A DNA stretch of 34,446 nt, from the NCBI GenBank assembly GCA_028141225.1, contig JAOIPS010000013.1, positions 1 through 34,446 of the forward strand, given 5' to 3'. Under the pieces are notes generated by a model, which ran no database searches, had not been told where the DNA came from, and saw only the letters and a program-made list of their open reading frames with translations. The translations under genes and the position numbers were made by a program. This document shows positions 10,329-17,572 of the stretch, in pieces (position 1 is the first letter of the stretch; the number at the start of each line of letters is the position of its first letter). This DNA comes from Prochlorococcus sp. AH-736-L23. GTDB taxonomy: Bacteria > Cyanobacteriota > Cyanobacteriia > PCC-6307 > Cyanobiaceae.

Positions 10329-10958
10329 TCCCAAAGAAAAGGAAAGCCCTCCTGCAACAGCTATTAATCTTTTAATAAATTTTTGACTTGCTTTAAAGGT
10401 GGTAAAAGATATTAAACAAGTAAAAAGATTCATACTTATTAGTGAACCAATCAAATATGAAATCAAATATAAGCAAGCGCTTGTTAAAGGAAGTGCTAAA
10501 GCAGGAAGAACTGCAAGAAAATGTGAACCTCCAGCTATACCGTGTAGCAAGCCTAACCCAGTCAAAGCATGTGAGTGCTTATTATTATTTTTTTGTTCCT
10601 TAACATGAAAGTGTAAGTGACGATGGGCGATTCCATTTTCATGCTTATGAGAATGCGAGTGGATACTTAATTGCAAAGAATTTTTTATGGCAAATACTCC
10701 AACAATTAGAAGAGAAATTCCAACTAGAAATTCGGCAATATTAGAAAATTTGTTTATTGGCGTAATATCCTTTATAAAAATCGCTAGAAAAGCTAACAAA
10801 AGAACGCCTGAAGAGTGTCCTAAGCCCCATGAAAAACTATTTTTAAGAGCTTTTTGGGGATTATTAATGGCTGCTGGTACCATTGCAATTAGATGATCAG
10901 CGCCACTAATTACATGCACAAATCCTGCAACTATACCTGTTAAAATCACAGCCTGCAT
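10287..10958 (-). CDS. His-rich nickel permease (NicO/UreH-like), SodT type
   Basis: This 223-residue protein has about six hydrophobic helices. A cytoplasmic-type loop holds ten histidines between residues 100 and 130. Helix 1 contains GFVHVISGADHLIAMVP (12-28), similar to the H-x(5)-DH signature of nickel/cobalt permeases. A second copy, GLLHGIAGGSHFLAVLP, occurs at 136-152, so the protein is an internal duplication in which the D of the first copy is replaced by S. It is convergent with sodX and overlaps its last 42 bases. Position beside sodN and sodX matches the sodT gene described in marine cyanobacteria, which supports nickel uptake for SodN. The metal is inferred, not shown. Confidence 0.85.
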   Translation of the reverse strand: MQAVILTGIVAGFVHVISGADHLIAMVPAAINNPQKALKNSFSWGLGHSSGVLLLAFLAIFIKDITPINKFSNIAEFLVGISLLIVGVFAIKNSLQLSIHSHSHKHENGIAHRHLHFHVKEQKNNNKHSHALTGLGLLHGIAGGSHFLAVLPALALPLTSACLYLISYLIGSLISMNLFTCLISFTTFKASQKFIKRLIAVAGGLSFSLGLFWIQRSASVFLN

Positions 10959-11013
10959 ATATATTCAATCCAACCCTGTTTATTTAATTTTATAGCACGA
11001 TTTGAAGTCAATA

Positions 11014-11901
11014 TTAAATTGAGTTAAATAATTTCTTGAACGTTTGTTCAATATCAGTTTCTCTCATAAAAGTTTCACCAATTAATACTCCCTTGATTCC
11101 AATAGATCTAAGTGATTCTAGATCTTCGGCACAATTAATTCCAGATTCACTTATGGTAATAATATTTTGTTTTAAAAATATATCTGCATATGTATGCATC
11201 AATTCTCTTGATGTTTTTAAATCCGTTTTAAAAGTCTTTAAGTCCCTATTATTTATTCCAATCAAATTAAAAGATTTTAATTTTAGAATTCTTTCTAATT
11301 CATTAGAGTTATGAACTTCAATAAGAACACTCATCTTTAAATTATCAGCTATTTTTTTTAAATAAATTAAATCGTCATCACTTAAAATCGCAGCGATTAA
11401 TAATATTGCATCAGCACCAGATACCCTTGCTTTATAAATCTGATAAGCAGAAATAATAAAATCTTTGCAGAGTAGAGGGAGATTAGTTGATCTCCTTACA
11501 GTTTCGAGTATTTCATAACTACCTTGAAAAAACCTTTTATCAGTAAGTACTGAGATACATGATGCACCTAATCCTTCATAGCAAATTGCAATATTTTCAG
11601 GGTTAAAATCTTTTCTAATAACTCCTTTACTAGGACTAGCTTTTTTTATTTCAGCAATAACCCCTGGTTTTATTTTTGACTCCAAAATATTTTTACAAAA
11701 ATCTTTGGGAGTAGGAAGTTTTTCAATTTTTTTGATGAGATCTTCTAAAGAGACTATTTTTTTAAAATTCTTAATTTCAATATCCTTGTGCCACACAATT
11801 TCTTCCAGAATATTTTTTGCTTGTGCTTCTTTATGAGGTACAGCATATTCTAAATTTTCTACCCTTACTGTTGGATTTGGTGGTCTGCGTCTTATCTCCA
11901 T
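11014..11901 (-). CDS. trpC: Indole-3-glycerol phosphate synthase
   Basis: TrpC closes the indole ring in tryptophan synthesis. The (beta/alpha)8 barrel shows the family blocks in order: [87 protein letters not shown] and GVLIGETFM. At 295 residues it carries an N-terminal extension of about 40 residues ([19 protein letters not shown]) that is typical of cyanobacterial TrpC. The start is ATG at 11901, 12 bases after the lpdA stop, so it is probably the last gene of a trmH-lpdA-trpC transcript. The 55 bases downstream separate it from sodT. Confidence 0.95.
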   Translation of the reverse strand: MEIRRRPPNPTVRVENLEYAVPHKEAQAKNILEEIVWHKDIEIKNFKKIVSLEDLIKKIEKLPTPKDFCKNILESKIKPGVIAEIKKASPSKGVIRKDFNPENIAICYEGLGASCISVLTDKRFFQGSYEILETVRRSTNLPLLCKDFIISAYQIYKARVSGADAILLIAAILSDDDLIYLKKIADNLKMSVLIEVHNSNELERILKLKSFNLIGINNRDLKTFKTDLKTSRELMHTYADIFLKQNIITISESGINCAEDLESLRSIGIKGVLIGETFMRETDIEQTFKKLFNSI

Positions 11902-11913
11902 TAATTTTAGATA

Positions 11914-13353
11914 TTATTTTATTTGAGAAGCCGCCTGTTTATATGCAACCTCAACTACTTCACTAAGAGTAGGATGAGTATGAACTTCTTTAGATAATTC
12001 AATTACATCTTGGTTCCTTGAAATAGCGTTCGAAATTTCTTGAATTAAATCAGCTGCATGTAACCCAAAAATATGAGCACCTAATACTTTCCCATTATCT
12101 TTATTGAAAATCAACTTTAGCAAGCCATCACTCTCCAATTCAGCCAATGCTTTTGAATTAGCCTTAAAGAAACTTTTGACAACCCCCAAAGTAAAATTTT
12201 CTTTTGCAGATATCTCTTTAGCTTCAACTTCAGAGAGACCAACTGAACTTATCTCTGGGTGAGTAAAGGTTGCAGCAGGGATACTTTTATAGTTAATTGC
12301 GACATTACCACCGCAAATATTATCTACAGCAATAGTACCCTGCGCTGCAGCCGTATGAGCAAGCATTAGCTTGCCCGTTACATCTCCAACAGCCCAAATG
12401 TTAGGTATTATTTCATCACCATTCTTAACTCTCATTTGATCATCTACAGGAATGAAACCTTTTACTGTTTCGATACCAACCGAATCAAGATTTAGGTTAT
12501 TTGTATTAGGACTTCTGCCAGTTGCAACTAGTACAGCATCAACTTCTAAAGTTTCTACAACTTCCTTAGATTTTGCATCCGTAAGTTCTATTTTTACAGG
12601 GCATCCAGGTATTATTTTTGTCGCAAAAACATTTGATTTTGTGTCTATATCTCTTGCTTGAATAAGGTTCTTCTTAGCAATTTTAGTAATGTCTGGATCA
12701 AATGTTGGCATAATATTCTCCATAGCCTCGATCATGGTAACTTCACAACCAAGCGCGGTATAAACATCAGCAAATTCTAGTCCTATATATCCGCTGCCAA
12801 TAATTGCTATCCATCTCGGAAGCCACTCAAGTTTAACCGCATCATCACTAGTAAATACGGTCCTGTTATCCAAAGTTATTCCACGGGGCACAAAAGGAGA
12901 AGAGCCTGTTGCTATAACAATATTCTTACATGTGAAAATTTTATCAATTCCGTTTTTTTCTCTTACACCTACTTTTTGATTTCCTGCAATTCTTCCAATG
13001 CCCAAAATAATTTCAACTCCACTCCTTTTAAGAGTTTTTGTTAAATTTTCTCTAACATTTAAAACTAAATTGTTTGCATGATTAGCAATTTTTGATCTCT
13101 CGAACCTTACTGGTGAAGCATGAATACCAAATTTAGCTAAATGTTCATAATCAGCTATTTCTCTAACTTTTCCACTCGCAGCCAATAGAGCCTTAGATGG
13201 AACACAACCCTTGTTAACACAAGTGCCTCCCATATCAGAAGATTCTACTATTGCGACTTTCAGTCCCTTAGCAGAAGCATGTTTAGCGGCATCAAAACCT
13301 CCATATCCTGCTCCTATTACAATTAAATCAAAATCAAAACTTGAATCGGTCAC
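11914..13353 (-). CDS. lpdA: Dihydrolipoyl dehydrogenase (E3)
   Basis: Lpd reoxidises dihydrolipoamide in pyruvate dehydrogenase and in the glycine cleavage system. Visible features are the FAD-binding VIGAGYGGFDAA (12-23), the redox disulfide GGTCVNKGCVPSK (C45 and C50), the NAD-binding IIGSGYIGLEFADV, AVGDVTG before the FAD phosphate site, and the C-terminal HTHPTLSEVV with the catalytic His. The 479-residue length is normal. It starts ATG two bases after the stop codon of the upstream methyltransferase gene, suggesting translational coupling. Prochlorococcus uses the product with PdhA, whose gene is in this window on the other strand. Confidence 0.96.
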   Translation of the reverse strand: MTDSSFDFDLIVIGAGYGGFDAAKHASAKGLKVAIVESSDMGGTCVNKGCVPSKALLAASGKVREIADYEHLAKFGIHASPVRFERSKIANHANNLVLNVRENLTKTLKRSGVEIILGIGRIAGNQKVGVREKNGIDKIFTCKNIVIATGSSPFVPRGITLDNRTVFTSDDAVKLEWLPRWIAIIGSGYIGLEFADVYTALGCEVTMIEAMENIMPTFDPDITKIAKKNLIQARDIDTKSNVFATKIIPGCPVKIELTDAKSKEVVETLEVDAVLVATGRSPNTNNLNLDSVGIETVKGFIPVDDQMRVKNGDEIIPNIWAVGDVTGKLMLAHTAAAQGTIAVDNICGGNVAINYKSIPAATFTHPEISSVGLSEVEAKEISAKENFTLGVVKSFFKANSKALAELESDGLLKLIFNKDNGKVLGAHIFGLHAADLIQEISNAISRNQDVIELSKEVHTHPTLSEVVEVAYKQAASQIK

Positions 13354-13355
13354 TT

Positions 13356-14183
13356 TTATTTATTTTTAGAGGTGTATGCGACTCTTTTTCGTTCTAGTAA
13401 TAACGGAACTGCAACACAAGCCACATTCAATGATTCTACAATCTCACTATGCGGAATTGTAATTGTTTCATTAAAAGCTTCTTGAATTTTTTTATGAATA
13501 CCTTGACCTTCATTACCCAAAATTAATGCGGTACGTCTAGACCAATCAACTTCCCAGTAAGGTTTTGAAGGTTTTTTTAAACTATTATTATGGCTACTAG
13601 TAGAGAAAATCTTAAATCCTACATTTGATAATTCAGACAAAGAATTAAGCAAATAATTTAATATTTCTTCTTCAATTCCATCAAATCTTAAAAATGGCAG
13701 ATGAAAAACTGCACCTGAGGATGCTCTTAATACCTTTTGGCCTAATGGGTGCGCACCTCCAGCTAAAAAAATTGCATCAACACCCGCAGCTAAAGCAGTT
13801 CTAAATAGATTACCCATATTCCCAGGATCTTGAATCCTGTCGAGAACAAGAACAAAATCATCTTTTATATTAAATTGATAATTAGGTATTGCTGAAATTT
13901 CTACTAAAGCTGCTATCCCATCTGGATTAATTGTAGAAATCGCAGAGGCCAAGACTTCCTCTGAGACAATATTTAGTAATGACTGATGAAATTTTTTGCT
14001 TAAATTTTGATTCTTTCTTAGCCATTTTTCGGTGACTAAAATCTTAGAGGGATTTTTTCCAGACTTCAGCAATTCTTCAATGAGATGTGTACCCTCTATG
14101 CAAAAAAAGTCTTGATCTTTTGGAGATGATCCCTTTTTAAATGATCTAAATTTTTTAACTAGATTATTGTTTTTACTAGTTAT
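13356..14183 (-). CDS. TrmH/SpoU-family RNA 2'-O-methyltransferase, non-canonical start
   Basis: The catalytic SPOUT domain has motif 1 (LDRIQDPGNMGNLFRTALAAG), motif 2 (LILGNEGQGI) and motif 3 (ESLNVACVAVPLLLE). The target (tRNA or 23S rRNA ribose) cannot be told. The first usable start codon, TTG at 14072, cuts off a well-conserved N-terminal segment. In frame upstream lie FFCIEGTHLIEELLKSGK and, before it, ITSKNNNLVKKFRSF, which match the N-terminal substrate-binding region of the family. The frame stays open to the stop at 14238-14240 but has no ATG, GTG or TTG. I placed the end at ATA 14183, giving about 275 residues; this start is a guess. The stop is two bases from the lpdA start, so the genes are coupled. 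Confidence 0.8.
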   Translation of the reverse strand: MTSKNNNLVKKFRSFKKGSSPKDQDFFCIEGTHLIEELLKSGKNPSKILVTEKWLRKNQNLSKKFHQSLLNIVSEEVLASAISTINPDGIAALVEISAIPNYQFNIKDDFVLVLDRIQDPGNMGNLFRTALAAGVDAIFLAGGAHPLGQKVLRASSGAVFHLPFLRFDGIEEEILNYLLNSLSELSNVGFKIFSTSSHNNSLKKPSKPYWEVDWSRRTALILGNEGQGIHKKIQEAFNETITIPHSEIVESLNVACVAVPLLLERKRVAYTSKNK

Positions 14184-14367
14184 TTTTAAAAAAGTATTTT
14201 CTATGAGAAATTTAAAAAATTTGTTATCAACTCTATTTTAATTACATAAATATTTTGATCAATTATATATTAAATTTTTATTTCCCAAGAAATCAAAAAA
14301 ATACATTTTCACTTTTAATTAATATTCATGACGTTACATAGGGTGGACTTAATATTATTAGTTTGTC

Positions 14368-15765
14368 ATGATGAATCTAATAAATTTAGTCTTAATGATT
14401 TGCGGAAGCAAAACGAAGTCATATCTTAAAACGCAAAATTTAAAGATTCTTGGCCAAGGCAAGTTAAATGGAATAGTTGAAATAAGTGGTGCTAAGAATT
14501 CCGCCTTAGTTTTATTAGCCTCATCATTGCTAACTAATGAAAAAATAATTCTTGAAAATGTACCTTTTCTCACTGATATTGAAAAGATGGGGAATATCCT
14601 AAAGAATTTAGGAGTAAATTTAGTTCGTAAAAACAACCAACTAGAAATAGATCCAACAACTATTTCGATTAAAGAACTTCCATATAAACTTGTTAAAGGA
14701 TTAAGAGCTAGTTTCTTTTGTATAGGTGCACTATTAACTAAATTTGGAGAAGCTCAAGTACCCTTACCAGGTGGATGCAATATTGGTTCAAGGCCAATAG
14801 ATGAGCACATTAATGGACTAATCGCATTAGGAGCAGACATTATTATTGAAGAGGGAATTGTCAAGGCAAAAACAAGGGGTGACAAAAATAGACTTCATGG
14901 CACTCATATTAAATTAAATTGCCCAAGTGTAGGTGCGACTGAAACTTTAATAATGGCAGCATCTTTAGCTAAAGGAAGAACTACGATTGAAAATGCTGCT
15001 AGAGAGCCTGAAGTTCAAGATTTATGCCAAATGCTAAATAAAATGGGGGCAAAAATTTATGACTCCGGTAAAGAAACAATTATTATTGATGGTGTTAATA
15101 AGCTTGGCGGATGTAACCATAAAGTAATTCCAGATCGAATAGAAGCTGGAACTTTTCTAATAGCTGCTGCTGCAACTTCCTCTTCAATAACAATTGCTCC
15201 AGTAATCCCTCATCATCTTGAAGCTGTTACTAATAAGCTTCAAGAGAGTGGGAGTAAAATTACGATTAAAGGTAATTCGATTTCTATCAAGAGTAAAGAA
15301 ATTAAAGGAGTAGATATTGAAACAGCTCCTTTCCCAGGCTTTCCTACTGATTTGCAGGCACCATTTACAGCACTAATGACAATCGCAAATGGTGAATCAA
15401 AGATAACCGAAACAATTTTCGAAAACAGAATGAATCATATTTATTTACTTAATGAAATGGGTGCCCGTATAAAACTAAACAAAAACGTAGCTCACATTAA
15501 AGGTGTTAAAACAATTAATGGGATGAATCTAGTTGGCTCAGATTTAAGGTCATCAGCCGCATTAATAATTGCAGGAATCATCGCAAAAGGTAGTAGTAAG
15601 ATCTATGGACTAGAACATTTAGATAGAGGATATGAAAATTTTGAATTAAAACTAAAAAATTTAGGTATCAAAATAACTAGAGAGATCAGCAAAAGTAATT
15701 TTGAGGAAAATGAATATAAAATTGATCCTAAATCTAAGAATTTTTCAAAACTTAAAGCAGCGTAG
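14368..15765 (+). CDS. murA: UDP-N-acetylglucosamine 1-carboxyvinyltransferase
   Basis: MurA transfers enolpyruvate from PEP to UDP-GlcNAc, the first committed step of peptidoglycan synthesis. The family blocks are EISGAKNSALVLLASSLL, VKGLRASFFCIGALL, the catalytic loop LPGGCNIGSRPIDEH with Cys137, and the C-terminal DLRSSAALIIAGIIAKG and LDRGYENFELKLKNLGIKI. The active-site Cys is kept, so natural fosfomycin resistance through a Cys-to-Asp change is not expected. The N-terminus is about 20-25 residues longer than in E. coli; ATGs at 14368, 14371 and 14395 are all possible starts. No gene lies in the 130 bases upstream of the ORF. It is not next to ddl or ftsZ here. Confidence 0.95.
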   Translation: MMNLINLVLMICGSKTKSYLKTQNLKILGQGKLNGIVEISGAKNSALVLLASSLLTNEKIILENVPFLTDIEKMGNILKNLGVNLVRKNNQLEIDPTTISIKELPYKLVKGLRASFFCIGALLTKFGEAQVPLPGGCNIGSRPIDEHINGLIALGADIIIEEGIVKAKTRGDKNRLHGTHIKLNCPSVGATETLIMAASLAKGRTTIENAAREPEVQDLCQMLNKMGAKIYDSGKETIIIDGVNKLGGCNHKVIPDRIEAGTFLIAAAATSSSITIAPVIPHHLEAVTNKLQESGSKITIKGNSISIKSKEIKGVDIETAPFPGFPTDLQAPFTALMTIANGESKITETIFENRMNHIYLLNEMGARIKLNKNVAHIKGVKTINGMNLVGSDLRSSAALIIAGIIAKGSSKIYGLEHLDRGYENFELKLKNLGIKITREISKSNFEENEYKIDPKSKNFSKLKAA

Positions 15766-15802
15766 TATTTTAAAAAATATTTTTAAAGCTTAGAAAGTTG
15801 AT

Positions 15803-15913
15803 TTAAACGTAAGCAATATTGATTAGTGAAATACAACCCAAAAATAATAAAAACATCACTAAAAAGCGATTAGACCAAATTTTATTTAAACCATTAAATT
15901 GGAACCCGTTCAT
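15803..15913 (-). CDS. Small hydrophobic ORF, 36 residues, unknown
   Basis: ATG at 15913 overlaps the TGA of the upstream 48-residue ORF as ATGA. The product begins MNGFQFNGLNKIWSNRF and then has a hydrophobic stretch of about 17 residues, ending TAA at 15805-15803. It looks like a single-pass membrane peptide. The pattern W-S-N-R-F-x-x-M before the helix faintly resembles the WNGRxAMIGF chlorophyll-binding helix of HLIPs, but the key Glu is missing, so I do not call it an HLIP. It was found by reading the gap by hand. Whether it is expressed cannot be told from sequence alone. Confidence 0.45.
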   Translation of the reverse strand: MNGFQFNGLNKIWSNRFLVMFLLFLGCISLINIAYV

Positions 15914-16056
15914 GCCCAAGTTCCGTTATTAAATCCGAATGTTGTCAATATAGTCACTGCAATAAAAAGATAAGGGACAAATTTAAACGATAATTTTTTT
16001 GCTTGAGTTTTAGACATTTGTTTTTTTATTAAATATAACACAATATTACTAATCAT
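15910..16056 (-). CDS. Small membrane ORF, 48 residues, unknown
   Basis: ATG at 16056 has an AGGGAG eight bases upstream, one of the stronger ribosome binding sites in the window. The product is 48 residues with a basic N-terminus (KKQMSKTQAKKLSFKF), one hydrophobic helix (VPYLFIAVTILTTF) and the end GFNNGTWA. An in-frame ATG at 16017 would give 35 residues. Its TGA stop (15912-15910) overlaps the ATG of the next small ORF. No homolog is recognised. The helix, ribosome site and coupled overlap support a real gene; length is the main reason for doubt. Confidence 0.55.
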   Translation of the reverse strand: MISNIVLYLIKKQMSKTQAKKLSFKFVPYLFIAVTILTTFGFNNGTWA

Positions 16057-16064
16057 GAAGCTAT

Positions 16065-16070
16065 CTCCCT
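16065..16070 (-). promoter_or_regulatory. Ribosome binding site AGGGAG of the 48-residue small ORF
   Basis: The reverse strand reads AAAAGGGAGATAGCTTC before ATG 16056, with eight bases between the purine block and the start. It selects ATG 16056 over the inner ATG at 16017. Most genes in this window have much weaker sites. Confidence 0.55.
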
Positions 16071-16262
16071 TTTAAAAAAGATTTTTACTCGCATTTAATT
16101 ACAAAAATGTATCATAAATGTTTAATTTTTGTTTTTTTAGCGTTTTCTTGTCAGCAAATGAAATAAATATAAATCTATGTTTTTATCGAAAAGATTAACT
16201 ATTAACAAACGTTATCTTGATCACTCTTCCTTGACCAAAATAATAGTCAATAAGTTGATTTT

Positions 16263-16271
16263 TGTTATAAT
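16263..16271 (+). promoter_or_regulatory. Extended -10 promoter for tRNA-Leu (and perhaps argD)
   Basis: The bases read TGTTATAAT, a perfect extended -10 box, ending 27 bases before the tRNA. Transcription would start near 16278. No good -35 box lies at 16-18 bases spacing, which fits an extended -10 promoter. It could drive tRNA-Leu, argD and folC as one transcript. Confidence 0.6.
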
Positions 16272-16298
16272 AAAAAAGTTCATTTTTTCAAAAGCCTT

Positions 16299-16380
16299 GG
16301 GAGCGTGGTGGAATTGGTAGACGCACCGCACTCAAAATGCGGCACCTTCGGGTATGTCGGTTCAAGTCCGACCGCTCCCA
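16299..16380 (+). tRNA. tRNA-Leu (anticodon CAA)
   Basis: Acceptor GGGAGCG (16299-16305) pairs with CGCTCCC (16373-16379), followed by discriminator A. The D-arm contains TGGTAGACGC. The anticodon stem CGCA/TGCG closes the loop CTCAAAA, giving anticodon CAA. A long variable arm (about CACCTTCGGGTATGTC) and the T-loop GGTTCAAGTCC make it a class II tRNA. CCA is not encoded. argD begins five bases after its end. Confidence 0.96.
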
Positions 16381-16385
16381 CTTTG

Positions 16386-17561
16386 ATGAATACATATAGT
16401 CGATTCGATATATCTTTCAAACAAGGAAAAGGTTGTTGGCTATGGGACAAAAAAGGTAAAAAGTATCTTGATGCAGTAGCTGGTATAGCAACTTGCAGTC
16501 TTGGCCATAGCGATAGAGTTTTAGGAAGAAGGTTATCAAGTCAATTAAAAAAGATTCAACACATTTCCAATCTTTACAACATTGAAGAGCAAGAACAATT
16601 AAGCAGAACTTTAACGAATATGAGTTGTGCCAAAAGCGTCTTCTTCTGCAACAGTGGTGCGGAAGCAAATGAATCAGCAATTAAATTAATTAAAAAATAT
16701 GGTAATACAACAAATAAAGGAAAAGAATCAATTATTCTCGCAGCAGAATCAAGCTTTCATGGAAGGACGCTTGCAGCCTTGAGTGCTACTGGACAGCCCA
16801 AATATCAAAAAGGTTTTGAACCAATGATTCAAGGGTTCAAATTTTTTAAATTTAACAATTTTAATTCGGTAAAAAAAATATTTGAGGAGTGTGAAAATAA
16901 TGATCAAAAAATTTCCGGCGTTTTAGTTGAACCAATACAAGGAGAAGGTGGCGTAATTCCTGGGAATAAAATATTTTTTAAAAACCTTAGAGATATTTGT
17001 GATAAATATAAATCTCTTCTCATTTTAGATGAGGTCCAAAGTGGAGTAGGTCGAACTGGGAAAATGTGGGGTTATGAGAATTTAGGAATTGAACCTGATG
17101 GATTTACTCTTGCTAAAGGATTAGGAGGAGGTCATGCAATTGGAGCATTATTAGTAAAAGAAAAAGCCAACATTTTTTCTCCAGGAGATCATGCAAGCAC
17201 TTTTGGAGGGAACCCTTTCGCCTGTAAAGCTGCCCTAACTGTATTAGAAGAAATAAACAGAAGAAATCTTATTAATAATGTTTATCTAAGAGGGGAACAA
17301 TTAAGTGCTGGATTTGAAGAATTGTCAAAAAAATTTCCAAATATTATCACCGGGGGAAGAGGATTAGGTTTAATACAAGGTCTTGTAATCAATGATGATT
17401 ATGCTGATGCAAAAGAAATTACTTTAAAAGCTTTTGATAAAGGATTACTAGTAGTTCCTGCAGGAGGAAACGTTGTAAGGATTGTCCCACCATTAATTAT
17501 ATCTCGAAGAGAAATTAATATTCTTTTGGATAAACTAAATTCAATTTTTGAAGAGTTATAG
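16386..17561 (+). CDS. argD: Acetylornithine aminotransferase
   Basis: ArgD is a PLP enzyme of arginine synthesis; it may also act on succinyl-diaminopimelate. From ATG 16386 it has 391 residues. Visible are the FFCNSGAEANESAIK cofactor-phosphate block, SSFHGRT, VEPIQGEGGV, the D215 of LILDEVQSGVGRTG, and the PLP lysine K244 in LAKGLGGGH. The frame stays open upstream through the tRNA, but that part is RNA, and MNTYSRF matches the family start. The start codon lies five bases after mature tRNA-Leu, so there is no room for its own ribosome site unless translation uses the unprocessed precursor. folC follows after 11 bases. Confidence 0.95.
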   Translation: MNTYSRFDISFKQGKGCWLWDKKGKKYLDAVAGIATCSLGHSDRVLGRRLSSQLKKIQHISNLYNIEEQEQLSRTLTNMSCAKSVFFCNSGAEANESAIKLIKKYGNTTNKGKESIILAAESSFHGRTLAALSATGQPKYQKGFEPMIQGFKFFKFNNFNSVKKIFEECENNDQKISGVLVEPIQGEGGVIPGNKIFFKNLRDICDKYKSLLILDEVQSGVGRTGKMWGYENLGIEPDGFTLAKGLGGGHAIGALLVKEKANIFSPGDHASTFGGNPFACKAALTVLEEINRRNLINNVYLRGEQLSAGFEELSKKFPNIITGGRGLGLIQGLVINDDYADAKEITLKAFDKGLLVVPAGGNVVRIVPPLIISRREINILLDKLNSIFEEL

Positions 17562-17572
17562 CAATTTAAATT

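Noticed and set aside
10399..10896. Plus-strand ORFs of 69 codons each
   Set aside because: They are shadows of the His-rich permease gene; its helices and His-loop explain the bases.
15770..15790. AT-only inverted repeat after murA as a terminator
   Set aside because: TTTTAAAAAATATTTTTAAA can fold, but has no GC in the stem; in a genome this AT-rich such repeats are common by chance.
16305..16385. N-terminal extension of argD into the tRNA-Leu
   Set aside because: The frame stays open, but the bases form a complete tRNA, and the family start matches ATG 16386.
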